A stretch of DNA of 40,466 bases from the NCBI GenBank assembly GCA_030647575.1, contig JAUSJS010000027.1, forward strand, positions 1 through 40,466, given 5' to 3'. Shown piece after piece: positions 16,053-23,653 of the stretch. Numbering within the stretch: the stretch's first letter is position 1; the number at the start of each line of letters is the position of its first letter. The DNA is from Candidatus Limnocylindrales bacterium (GTDB lineage Bacteria > Chloroflexota > Limnocylindria > Limnocylindrales > CSP1-4). Made by a program: the position numbers and the translations under genes. Below the pieces are notes generated by a model. It saw only the letters and a list, made by a program, of their open reading frames with translations, did no database searches and had not been told where the DNA came from.

Positions 16053-16675
16053 CCCAGGGTGCCCTTGGTTGAGGCGACGCCGGTCCGCCGAGAATCGAGC
16101 TCGCAGGCGACCCGCAGCGCCCGTCCCAGGGCCTTGAACGCCGCCTCGGCCAGGTGGTGATCGTTGCGCCCGGTGCCCGTCAGGTGCAGGGTCGCGCCGG
16201 CCGTGCGGGCGAACGCCTCCAGGGCGTGCTCGACCAGCTGGAGCGGCAGCCCGCCGACGCGCTCGCCACGAAACGGCAGGTCGATCAGCGCGTACGGTCG
16301 CCCGCCGAGGTCGAGAGTGGCCGTTGCCAGCGACTCATCCATCGGCACCGAGCTCTGCCCGAACCGGGCGATCCCGGCACGGTCGCCGAGAGCCTCGGAG
16401 AAGGCCGCGCCCAGGACCAGGGCAACGTCCTCCACGGTGTGGTGCTCGTCGATCTGCAGGTCGCCATCGGCATTGACAGCGAGATCGAACTGGCCGTGGT
16501 GGGCCATCGATCCCAGCAGGTGGTCGTAGAAGCCGAGGCCTGTGTCGACCGAGGTCGAGCCGGTTCCGTCGAGTCCGAGGGTCACCGTGATCGAGGTCTC
16601 GCGCGTCGAGCGCGCCACGCTGACGCGGCGTCCCTCGCGCGGACCGATCGTCAGGTCCCCGAGCGGTGTGGTCAT
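16049..16675 (-). CDS. hisB: Imidazoleglycerol-phosphate dehydratase
   Basis: Dehydrates imidazole glycerol phosphate to imidazole acetol phosphate using manganese. 208 residues, the monofunctional length: there is no N-terminal HAD histidinol-phosphatase domain as in E. coli HisB. Metal-binding histidine motifs are present: GFYDHLLGSMAHHGQFDL, IDEHHTVEDVALVLG and GRNDHHLAEAAFKALGRAL, with STKGTLG at the C terminus. Overlaps hisC (ATGA) and hisH (ATGA). Confidence 0.97.
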   Translation of the reverse strand: MTTPLGDLTIGPREGRRVSVARSTRETSITVTLGLDGTGSTSVDTGLGFYDHLLGSMAHHGQFDLAVNADGDLQIDEHHTVEDVALVLGAAFSEALGDRAGIARFGQSSVPMDESLATATLDLGGRPYALIDLPFRGERVGGLPLQLVEHALEAFARTAGATLHLTGTGRNDHHLAEAAFKALGRALRVACELDSRRTGVASTKGTLG

Positions 16676-17817
16676 GCGGAGGCCTCCTTGGCCAGGTCCT
16701 GGGCGGCCTCGATCAGCCGATCGTTCTCGTGCGGGTCGCGGACGGTGAGGCGGAGGTGCTGGGCGAGAGGGTGACCCGAGCCGAAGGTGCGCGGGACGAG
16801 GCCCCGGGTGAGCAGCGCTTCGGCGACCGTCGAAGCGCGCTGGGGTGATCCGAGGTCAACCAGCACGAAATTGGCGACCGAGGCGCCGACCGACCAGCCG
16901 GCGGTGCGGAGGGCGTCGGTCAGGCGCGCCCGCTCGCGGACAACCCGCTCGAGGTTGGAATCGAGGATCGTGTCGTCGAGGAGCGCCTCGGTGGCGATCG
17001 TGACGGACACGACGGAGACGGAGCCGGGCGGCCGGTATGGGTTGAGCTGGGCGATCATCTCCGGGCGACCGATCGCGAACCCGACCCGCAGGCCGGCCAG
17101 CGCGTACGCCTTGCTGATGGTCCGGACGACGATCAGGTTCGGGTATCTCACTCGCAGGCGTACGAGGGAGGTCCCGACGAACTCGGCGTAGGCCTCGTCG
17201 AGCACCACGATCGGGGCGGGCCGGCCGTCGTCGGCGGCGTCGGCGTCGAGCGCCGCGAGCAGGTCGTCGATCAGGCCATCCGGCTCGGACAGGGCGGTTG
17301 GGTTGTTCGGGCTGCACAGCCAGATGACCGAGGCATCGCGGGCGGCGACTCGAACGGCGTCCAGATCCAGCGCCCAGCTCTGTGAGGCGCCGCGACGCGG
17401 GACCGCGACGACGGTGGCACCGCGCTGCTCGGTGCAGACGCGGTACATGGCGTACGACGGCGAGGGCACGATGGCCCGGCTGCCCGGCGCGATGAACGCT
17501 TTCGCGATGACGTCGAGGATCTCGTCCGCGCCGGCACCGACCAGCAGCTCGTTCGTGCCGACGTCGTAGCGGGCGGCTGCAGCGGCGACCAGCCGCCGGT
17601 AGTCCGACGGCGGGTACTCGGAGAGCGGGGCGTCGAACTCGCCGGCCGCCAGCAGCCGCTCGACGAGCGCCGGCGGGGTCGGAGAGGTGTTCAGGTCGAA
17701 GCGAACGATCGTCCGGAGATCGACGTCGTAGCGTGCCGCGACCTCCTCATTGGTGGCTTCCCAGGAGTATGACGCCGGCGCCGTCGGTGAGCTGAAGGTG
17801 ACCGGCGTGGGGCTCAT
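16672..17817 (-). CDS. hisC: Histidinol-phosphate aminotransferase
   Basis: PLP-dependent fold type I aminotransferase converting imidazole acetol phosphate to histidinol phosphate. 381 residues from ATG 17817. The PLP lysine is K236 in VRTISKAYALAGLRVGFAIG; other family marks are NTSPTPP near residue 43, VGAGADEILDVIAKAF, SPNNPTALSEPD and VVLDEAYAEF. Overlaps hisD by ATGA upstream and hisB by ATGA downstream. Its position inside the operon supports the his role rather than another aminotransferase activity. Confidence 0.95.
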   Translation of the reverse strand: MSPTPVTFSSPTAPASYSWEATNEEVAARYDVDLRTIVRFDLNTSPTPPALVERLLAAGEFDAPLSEYPPSDYRRLVAAAAARYDVGTNELLVGAGADEILDVIAKAFIAPGSRAIVPSPSYAMYRVCTEQRGATVVAVPRRGASQSWALDLDAVRVAARDASVIWLCSPNNPTALSEPDGLIDDLLAALDADAADDGRPAPIVVLDEAYAEFVGTSLVRLRVRYPNLIVVRTISKAYALAGLRVGFAIGRPEMIAQLNPYRPPGSVSVVSVTIATEALLDDTILDSNLERVVRERARLTDALRTAGWSVGASVANFVLVDLGSPQRASTVAEALLTRGLVPRTFGSGHPLAQHLRLTVRDPHENDRLIEAAQDLAKEASA

Positions 17818-19178
17818 CGGTCGTCCCCTCGGAAGCGGATCTCGACCGCGTCGCGGTGCGCGAGCAGGCCCTCGGCCTCGGCCAGCGTACCCACGGTCTC
17901 ACGGATTCCGGCCAGCCCCTCGCGGGTGACCCGCTGGACCTGGGTGAATTTGCCGTAGGTCTCGACCGCCAGGGCGCCCGACGCGCGGGCGAGGCCCCCC
18001 GTCGGAAGGACGTGATTGGCGCCGGTGGCGTAATCGCCGGCCGATTCGGGCGCCCACGGCCCGACGAAGATCGATCCGGCGTTGCGCAGCCGTTCCACGG
18101 TCGGCTCGAGCGGCTCGAGGTCGACCGAAAGGTGCTCCGGCGCGTAGGCGTTGATGAAGGCGACGGCGGCGTCGAGCGACGGCGCAAGGGCGATCCGCCC
18201 GTGGTCACGCAAGGCCGCGGCCAGAATTCCGCGGCGCGAGGCTCCTTCGAGCGCTCGATTGACGGCAGCCTCGACGGCGTCGGCAAAGACGGCGTCCGTG
18301 GTCACGAGGATCGCCGGCGAATCCGGGCCATGCTCGGCCTGGGTGATGAGATCGGCGGCCACCCGCGCCGGGTCGGCCGGCGGCGCGGCGAGCACCATGC
18401 CCTCGGATGGCCCGGCCGGCAGATCGATCCCCACCTCGCCGGCGAGCTCGATCTTGGCAGCGGTCACCCAGGCGTTGCCGGGGCCGACGATCCGGTCCAC
18501 GGGCTCGATCCGGGCGTCTGGCAGGCCGTAGGCGAGCGCGCCGATTGCCTGGGCACCGCCGGCGACGATGAACGCGTCGACGTCGAGCAGCCCGGCAGCG
18601 CCGAGAAGGACCGGGTTGGTCACGCCGTCACGACCTGCGGGCGACGCGATGACGACGGCTCCGACCCCGGCGACCTGGGCCGGGACGACGGTCATCACCA
18701 GTGACGACGGGTACGGCGCCGAGCCGCCAGGCACGTAGGCACCGACGCGCGCGATCGGCACCCAGCGGCGCTCGATCTCGATGCCGGGCGCGACGGTGGT
18801 CGTCGTGGACACCGGGCGCTCCGTCTCGGCGAAGCGGCGGACGTTGGCGATCGCCTGGTCGAGAGCCCGCCGGATCCGCGGCGCCAGCCGGTCCCGCGCC
18901 TCGCGAAGTTCGGTGGGGTCCAGCACCAGCCTGCCATCCGGTCTCCCGCCACCGACCTCGAGGTTGGCGGCCCGGACGGCCGCGTCTCCGTCGGCCCGGA
19001 CGGCCGCGAGTGTCGCCCTGGCTGCCGCGCGAACCGCGGGATCGGGGACAGCGCCGCGGCGGACGAGCGCGGTGTGCTCGCGCCGGGCAGCCGGATCGCC
19101 GGCGGCCACCGCGGCGAGGTCGAGCCGGCGAAGACGAAGCGCCTCGATGGCAGCCGGAACGGGGCTGGTCGTGCTCAC
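17814..19178 (-). CDS. hisD: Histidinol dehydrogenase
   Basis: Zinc- and NAD-dependent enzyme making histidine from histidinol in two oxidations. 454 residues from GTG 19178, overlapping hisG as GTGA. Conserved stretches include GAYVPGGSAPYPSSLVM, AGGAQAIGALAYG, DRIVGPGNAWVTAAK, the QAEHGPDS metal/catalytic segment, AYAPEHLSVDLE, and GPWAPESAGDYATGANHVLP. It is slightly longer than the usual 430 or so because of an Arg/Ala-rich N-terminal stretch. The enzyme is complete by motif. Confidence 0.96.
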   Translation of the reverse strand: MSTTSPVPAAIEALRLRRLDLAAVAAGDPAARREHTALVRRGAVPDPAVRAAARATLAAVRADGDAAVRAANLEVGGGRPDGRLVLDPTELREARDRLAPRIRRALDQAIANVRRFAETERPVSTTTTVAPGIEIERRWVPIARVGAYVPGGSAPYPSSLVMTVVPAQVAGVGAVVIASPAGRDGVTNPVLLGAAGLLDVDAFIVAGGAQAIGALAYGLPDARIEPVDRIVGPGNAWVTAAKIELAGEVGIDLPAGPSEGMVLAAPPADPARVAADLITQAEHGPDSPAILVTTDAVFADAVEAAVNRALEGASRRGILAAALRDHGRIALAPSLDAAVAFINAYAPEHLSVDLEPLEPTVERLRNAGSIFVGPWAPESAGDYATGANHVLPTGGLARASGALAVETYGKFTQVQRVTREGLAGIRETVGTLAEAEGLLAHRDAVEIRFRGDDR

Positions 19179-20035
19179 GGGACGATCTTCTCGATCGGCA
19201 GGACGAGGATGCCCGAGGCCCCGGCCGCCTTGAGCCGAGGCAGCAGGCCCCAGACGTCGTCGGCGCCCACGACCGAGTGGATCGCGATCATTCCGGCATG
19301 GGCGAGTGGGATCACGGTCGGCGACTCGAGCGCGGGGAGGAGCTCCTCGATCTCGGTCAGGGTCGCGGCGGGCGCGTTCATCATCAGGTACTTGCGGTCG
19401 CGCGCGGCGATCACCGCGCTCAGCATCGTGTCGATCGCGGCGACTTCGACGGCTCGCTCTCGATGCGACGCCGGATTGGCGACAAGGACCGCCTCGGACG
19501 ACAGAACGTCGCCGATCTGGCGAAGACCGTTCATGACCAGGGTCGAGCCGGTCGAAACCAGGTCGACGATCGCCTCGGCGAGACCGAGACGCGGGGCGAC
19601 CTCGACGGCACCGGAGATCGGGATGATCTCGACCGGGATGCGCTGTTCCTCGAAAAACCGTCGGGCGGTGTTGGGGTGCGCGGTCGCGACCCGCAGGCCG
19701 GCGAGGTCGGCAACGGTCTGGTACGGCGCGTCGTTGGGCACCGCGGCCGCCAGCCGGCAGCGCCCGTAGCCCAGCGAGCGGATGCGCGGCAGTTTCGCGC
19801 CAGTCTCGCTGATCAGGTCCTCGCCGGTGACCCCGAGATCGGCGACGCCGTCACCGACGAACTCGATGATGTCGTTGGTCCTGACGAACAGGATCTCGAG
19901 GTCGTAGTTCTGGACCATCGCGACCAGGCTTCGATCGTGCTCGTCGAAGACCAGGCCGGCATCGTGGAGCAGGCGCAGGGTAGGCTCGACCAGCCTGCCC
20001 TTGTTCGGGACCGCCAGGCGCAGGCGGGGACTCAC
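19175..20035 (-). CDS. hisG: ATP phosphoribosyltransferase, long form
   Basis: Catalyses the first, committed step of histidine synthesis. The frame is open to about 20134, but GTG 20035 is preferred: it gives RLRLAVPNKGRLVEPTLRLL at the N terminus and overlaps the upstream regulator as GTGA. The product is 286 residues, so it has the C-terminal histidine-binding regulatory domain of long-form HisG and needs no HisZ. The PRPP-binding motif DLVSTGSTLVMNGL is intact, and VTGEDLI and the terminal ASGILVLPIEKIVP region are recognisable. Confidence 0.96.
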   Translation of the reverse strand: MSPRLRLAVPNKGRLVEPTLRLLHDAGLVFDEHDRSLVAMVQNYDLEILFVRTNDIIEFVGDGVADLGVTGEDLISETGAKLPRIRSLGYGRCRLAAAVPNDAPYQTVADLAGLRVATAHPNTARRFFEEQRIPVEIIPISGAVEVAPRLGLAEAIVDLVSTGSTLVMNGLRQIGDVLSSEAVLVANPASHRERAVEVAAIDTMLSAVIAARDRKYLMMNAPAATLTEIEELLPALESPTVIPLAHAGMIAIHSVVGADDVWGLLPRLKAAGASGILVLPIEKIVP

Positions 20036-20364
20036 CGGTCGCCCGCCACGGGGTAGGCGTTCGTGCCGGCGCGGGAAGTGGCATCGAGCTTGTCCAGCAT
20101 CGCACGGTAGCCGCCTTCTCCGTGGTTGAGCCATGACGCGATGCGCGTGATCGTGGCGGTGCTGGCGCCGGTGCGACGAGAGATCTCGGCGTAATGGAGG
20201 CCGGCATCGAGCAGGCGCACGACGGCCCAGCGCTGGGCCATGTCACGCAACTCCGTGAGCGTGCAGAGGTCACGGAAGAATCGCTCCGTCTCGCCGATGT
20301 CGTCGAGCCGCAGAATCGCAGCGAGCAATGCCTCGACGTCGGGAGTTCGCCAGTCGTCGGCCAT
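20032..20364 (-). CDS. TrpR-like (YerC/YecD family) repressor, likely his operon regulator
   Basis: A 110-residue protein of the TrpR superfamily, YerC/YecD branch. The core is helical: a lead segment with LCTLTELRDMAQRWAVVRLL and a helix-turn-helix LHYAEISRRTGASTATITRI (about 56-76) followed by ASWLNHGEGGY. It is the first gene of the his operon and overlaps hisG by 4 bases (GTGA). YerC-like proteins near his genes in Gram-positive bacteria have been proposed as histidine regulators (HisR). Its own promoter region holds three tandem octamers with CTAG cores (20387-20410), so autoregulation of the operon and control of divergent hisA is the simplest inference. Ligand and DNA binding are not shown by sequence. 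Confidence 0.88.
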   Translation of the reverse strand: MADDWRTPDVEALLAAILRLDDIGETERFFRDLCTLTELRDMAQRWAVVRLLDAGLHYAEISRRTGASTATITRIASWLNHGEGGYRAMLDKLDATSRAGTNAYPVAGDR

Positions 20365-20386
20365 GGTTGCCGTCGTCCTCTCGTTG

Positions 20387-20410
20387 TAGCGTGCTAGCGT
20401 GCTAGCGTGC
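20387..20410. promoter_or_regulatory. Triple TAGCGTGC operator candidate for the his operon and hisA
   Basis: TAGCGTGC is repeated exactly three times (20387-20394, 20395-20402, 20403-20410). Overlapping copies create CTAG cores at 20394-20397 and 20402-20405, 8 bp apart, and nested TAGC-N2-GCTA palindromes. CTAG cores 8 bp apart are also seen in the E. coli trp operator bound by TrpR. The array covers roughly +1 to +22 of the predicted his transcript and the -35 zone of hisA. Confidence 0.7.
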
Positions 20411-20416
20411 TAATAC
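20408..20416 (+). promoter_or_regulatory. Extended -10 of hisA
   Basis: TGC (20408-20410) then TAATAC (20411-20416), 14 bases before the hisA ATG. No good -35 box at 17 bases, where the octamer repeats lie. It overlaps the opposing his operon -10. Confidence 0.45.
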
Positions 20417-20443
20417 GATAGCATGGCGCCATGAGCGAGGCAA
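20415..20443 (-). promoter_or_regulatory. Promoter of the regulator-hisGDCBHF-hisIE operon
   Basis: Minus strand: TTGCCT (20443-20438), 17-base spacer ending in TGC (20423-20421), TATCGT (20420-20415). The -35 lies inside the start of hisA, and transcription would begin near 20408, inside the octamer array. Predicted leader about 44 bases. Confidence 0.65.
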
Positions 20444-21183
20444 GCGGGTTTGAGATCCTGCCGGCGATCGACCTGCGCGGCGGTCGCGTGGTGCGTCTTC
20501 GCCAGGGCGACTTCGCCAACGAGACGGCCTACAGCGACGACCCGGTCGAGGTGGCCCAGCGGTTCGCGGATGCGGGCGCCCGCTGGCTGCACGTCGTCGA
20601 CCTCGACGCAGCGCGGAGCGGGAGGCCGACGCACGGTGCGGTGATCGCGGCAATCGTCGCGGCCATCGGGGATCGGCCTCGCGTCGAGGTGGCCGGCGGC
20701 CTGCGTGACGAGCCGGCGGTCGCGGCCGCGCTCGCGTCCGGCGCGGTCCGGGCGATCGTCGGCACGGCGGCGCTTCGCGAGCCTGCCTTCGCGGGCCGAC
20801 TCGTCGCGACCCATGGCGCCGACCGGATCGCCGCAGCGATCGACGTGCGTGACGGTCGCGCGATCGGGCACGGCTGGTCGCCGGACGCCGAGAGCGTCGA
20901 AGCTGCAGAAGCGATCGAACGGCTGGCCGACGTCGGGGTGACGACGTTCGAGGTGACCGCCATCGAGCGCGACGGCCTGCTCGAAGGCCCGAATCTCGGC
21001 CTCTACGAACGCCTGGTTCAGCTCGGCCTTGGCTCCATCATCGCCTCAGGCGGTATCACGACCCTGGACGACCTCCGGGGCGTTCGTGCCCATGGCTGCA
21101 CCGGCGCGATCGTGGGACGAGCGCTCTACGAGGGGCGGCTCGACCTGCTCGAGGCCCTCGCCCTCACCGGCGAGCGGAGCTGA
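20431..21183 (+). CDS. hisA: ProFAR isomerase (HisA)
   Basis: A (beta/alpha)8-barrel that isomerises ProFAR to PRFAR, the substrate of HisF/HisH. 250 residues from ATG 20431. The first catalytic aspartate is in ILPAIDLRGGRVVRLRQGD and the second in AAAIDVRDGRAIGHGW; phosphate-binding VEVAGGLRD and IIASGGI are intact, with VTAIERDGLLEGPN. It is read away from the his operon and shares its control region, unlike the common hisB-hisH-hisA-hisF order. Motifs do not separate HisA from the dual HisA/TrpF enzyme PriA, but HisA is the simpler reading. Confidence 0.94.
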   Translation: MSEASGFEILPAIDLRGGRVVRLRQGDFANETAYSDDPVEVAQRFADAGARWLHVVDLDAARSGRPTHGAVIAAIVAAIGDRPRVEVAGGLRDEPAVAAALASGAVRAIVGTAALREPAFAGRLVATHGADRIAAAIDVRDGRAIGHGWSPDAESVEAAEAIERLADVGVTTFEVTAIERDGLLEGPNLGLYERLVQLGLGSIIASGGITTLDDLRGVRAHGCTGAIVGRALYEGRLDLLEALALTGERS

Positions 21184-21217
21184 AGATCCCGGCGCCGCAG
21201 TCATCGTCATGTCTGTG

Positions 21218-21236
21218 CGTCTGCTGAGGGCAGACG
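21218..21236 (+). terminator. Short hairpin after hisA
   Basis: CGTCTGC (21218-21224) pairs with GCAGACG (21230-21236) around TGAGG, 35 bases past the hisA stop, followed by GTTGT. Possible terminator without a real T tract. Confidence 0.4.
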
Positions 21237-21410
21237 GTTGTCGGCCGAAGTCGGAGACGAGGCGGCCGCTGACGGCGCTTCCCTCAGGCGCAGAATCCGA
21301 ACAGCTCAGCGTGGTCAGGCCGCTGGAGCTGCAGAATCTATCGAAACTGGAGGGCGGCCACGCTCGAATGTCGCGGAGGTGCGCCCGTGAGGTGCAGCGC
21401 CCGCCGCCAC

Positions 21411-21435
21411 GGCGCCTGGCCGCGACCACGGCGCC
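21411..21435. terminator. GC-rich hairpin between convergent hisA and the EF-G-like gene
   Basis: GGCGCCTGG (21411-21419) pairs with CCA (21426-21428) and GGCGCC (21430-21435), with one bulged base and a 6-base loop. It lies 32 bases beyond the stop of the minus-strand EF-G-like gene and may end both transcripts. The rest of this 283-base gap holds no recognisable gene. Confidence 0.4.
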
Positions 21436-21453
21436 GCCCGCCGCCCGCCGCCC
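21433..21453. repeat. Three tandem GCCGCCC heptamers
   Basis: GCCGCCC is repeated exactly three times at 21433-21453, followed by degenerate GCCTCCG. It lies between hisA and the EF-G-like gene, next to a hairpin. Confidence 0.8.
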
Positions 21454-21466
21454 GCCTCCGCCTCGG

Positions 21467-23563
21467 CTAGTGTCCGCCGCTGTGGCCGCCGGCTGCCTCG
21501 AGTTCCTTGCGATGGCTCTCGATCACCTTCTCGGCGATGTGCCCGGGTACGTCGTCGTAGTGGTCGAGCGTCATCGTGAACGAGCCGCGGCCCTGGGCCA
21601 GCGAGCGCAGCTCCGTGGCGTAGCTGGCGAGCTCGGCGAGCGGCACGTGCGCGCTGATGACCTGCATCTCGCCATTCGTGTCCATCCCGAGGACCCGACC
21701 GCGCCGGCCGTTGAGGTCGCGATTGACCTCGCCCATGTAGGCCTCGGGGATCCGGATCTCGACCGCCATGATCGGCTCGAGCAAGGCCGGCTTGGCGTGC
21801 TGGACCCCGTCCTTGAGGGCCATCGACGCGGCGATCTTGAACGCCATCTCGTTCGAGTCGACGGCATGGAACGATCCGTCATAGAGCGTCGCCTTGAAGT
21901 CGGACAGGGGATACCCTGCGAGCACACCGCCCTCGGCCGCCTCGCGGATGCCCTTCTCGACTCCGGCGAAGAAGCCCTTCGGTACGGAGCCGCCGACGAT
22001 TCGCTCGGCGAACTCGACCCCGCCTTCCGGATTCGGCTCCAGCTCCAGCCAGACGTCACCGAACATCCCATGCCCGCCAGTCTGTTTCTTGTAGCGACCG
22101 TGGACCTGGGTCTTGCCGCGGATCGTCTCCTTGTACGGCACCCGCGGGGTGTGGGTCACGATCGCGGCGCCGAACTTGCGCTTCAGCCGCTCGATGATCA
22201 CCGCGGTGTGGGCCTCGCCCATCGTGCGCAGCGTCTGCTCGCCGGTCGTGCTCCGCTCGAGGCGCACGGTCGGCTCCTCTTCGAGCATCCTGGCCAGCGC
22301 CGGGCCCATCTTGTCCAGGTCGCCCTTGGTCTGCGGCTCGATGGCCAGGACCAGCGAGGGCGCCGGGAACTCGAGCGGCGGCAGCGTCAACGGCTTCTCG
22401 CGGGCACTCAGCGCGTCGCCGGTCTCGGTGGCGGTCAGCTTCGCGACCGCGCCGATCTCGCCCGCCTTGAGCTCGCCGATCGGTTCCTGCTCCTTGCCGT
22501 GGAGCAGCAGCAGCTGGCCGATCCGCTCGTCCTCGTTGCGCGTCGAGTTCCAGACGTGGGCCTGGGAGTGGAGCGTCCCGGACAGGATCCGCAGGTAGGT
22601 CAGCCGGCCGACGAACGGATCCGCGGTCGTCTTGAACACCCGCGCCAGGAGTGGACCCGAGTCGTCGGCGGGGACCTCGACCGTCGCGCCCGACTTGTCA
22701 GTCGCCTTGACCGGCGCCTCATCGGCGGGGGAGGGCAGGTAGCGGACGATCGCGTCGAGCAGGGCGCGCAGCCCGATCCCCTTCGTCGCGCTCCCGACGA
22801 GGACCGGTGCCAGGACCGAATCCTTGACGCCCTTGCGCAGGCACGCCTCGAGCTCCGGATCGGAGATCTCCTCGCCTTCGAGGTACTTGGTCAGCACGTC
22901 GTCGTCGGCCTCTGCGGCCGCCTCGAGCAGCTGATCGCGCCGCCGCGCGACCTCAGCGGCGAGCCCGTCCGGGATCGGGATCTCGACCTCCTTGCCGCCT
23001 TCGAGGTGCCAGGCCTTGCGGTGGACCAGGTCGACGTAGCCCTCGAACGATTCGGCGGCGCCGATGGCCAGCTGAAGTGGCGCGACCTTGTCGCCGAAGC
23101 TCGCCCGCAGCGCGTCGAGTGCCGCCGTCGGATCGGCGTTCTCGCGATCGCCCTTGTTGATAAAGAAACACGCCGCGGTGCCGGTCGAACGTCCCAGCGC
23201 CACGGCGTGCTCGAGGCCGGCCTCAACGCCGCTCGAGGCATCCATCACGAAGAGCGCCCCGTCTACGGCGGCGAACCCTTCGATCACATCGGCGATGAAG
23301 TCCGGGTACCCGGGCGTATCCACCAGCGAGATCCGCGTCCCGTCCGACTCGAACGTCCCGACCGCCAGGCTGAGCGACTCCCTGCGCTTCTGCTCCTCGG
23401 GCTCGAAGTCGAGGTGGGCGGTCCCGTCGTCCACCCGACCCGCCCGCGGGATGGCACCGGCCCTGAACAGGAGCTGCTCAGCCAGCGTCGTCTTGCCGGA
23501 CCCGGCGTGGCCCGCCAGGACGACGCTGCGAAGGTGTGGGAGATCGACGCTCTTCATCGTCAT
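21467..23563 (-). CDS. Elongation factor G-like GTPase (EF-G2 type)
   Basis: A 698-residue paralogue of EF-G with all five domains: G domain, domain II (about 310-390), domains III and V around the IV segment PYKETIRGKTQVHGRYKKQT, and a C-terminal EF-G fold ending in a His/Gly-rich tail. P loop GHAGSGKT (18-25) replaces the usual AHIDAGKT, and switch II reads DTPGYPDF (82-89), so the catalytic histidine of DTPGH is a tyrosine; NKGD (136-139) is the G4 motif. This set is typical of the EF-G-like EF-G2 group, some of which bind GTP but hydrolyse it poorly. Canonical EF-G is probably encoded elsewhere. Two ATGs lie close together (23563 and 23557); the second has the better GAAGG spacing. It diverges from yebC. 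Confidence 0.9.
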   Translation of the reverse strand: MTMKSVDLPHLRSVVLAGHAGSGKTTLAEQLLFRAGAIPRAGRVDDGTAHLDFEPEEQKRRESLSLAVGTFESDGTRISLVDTPGYPDFIADVIEGFAAVDGALFVMDASSGVEAGLEHAVALGRSTGTAACFFINKGDRENADPTAALDALRASFGDKVAPLQLAIGAAESFEGYVDLVHRKAWHLEGGKEVEIPIPDGLAAEVARRRDQLLEAAAEADDDVLTKYLEGEEISDPELEACLRKGVKDSVLAPVLVGSATKGIGLRALLDAIVRYLPSPADEAPVKATDKSGATVEVPADDSGPLLARVFKTTADPFVGRLTYLRILSGTLHSQAHVWNSTRNEDERIGQLLLLHGKEQEPIGELKAGEIGAVAKLTATETGDALSAREKPLTLPPLEFPAPSLVLAIEPQTKGDLDKMGPALARMLEEEPTVRLERSTTGEQTLRTMGEAHTAVIIERLKRKFGAAIVTHTPRVPYKETIRGKTQVHGRYKKQTGGHGMFGDVWLELEPNPEGGVEFAERIVGGSVPKGFFAGVEKGIREAAEGGVLAGYPLSDFKATLYDGSFHAVDSNEMAFKIAASMALKDGVQHAKPALLEPIMAVEIRIPEAYMGEVNRDLNGRRGRVLGMDTNGEMQVISAHVPLAELASYATELRSLAQGRGSFTMTLDHYDDVPGHIAEKVIESHRKELEAAGGHSGGH

Positions 23564-23625
23564 CGCCTTCGTCGGTCCTTCCTGCTGGTAGGGACACGGG
23601 ACGTCCGGGGTGCGGGGGCAGGGCC

Positions 23626-23631
23626 ATGATA
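23626..23631 (-). promoter_or_regulatory. -10 candidate of the EF-G-like gene
   Basis: TATCAT on the minus strand (23631-23626), only 6 bases from the opposing yebC -10. No -35 box recognised. Leader of about 55 bases. Confidence 0.35.
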
Positions 23632-23637
23632 GTCCGC

Positions 23638-23643
23638 TATACT
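23638..23643 (+). promoter_or_regulatory. -10 box of yebC
   Basis: TATACT at 23638-23643, 10 bases before ATG 23654, which predicts an almost leaderless mRNA; no Shine-Dalgarno sequence is present. No clear -35 box. Confidence 0.5.
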
Positions 23644-23653
23644 CCGGCCCGCG

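Noticed and set aside
21029..23629. 866-codon plus-strand frame opposite the EF-G-like gene
   Set aside because: Antisense shadow; no domain recognised, whereas the minus strand encodes a full EF-G-like protein.
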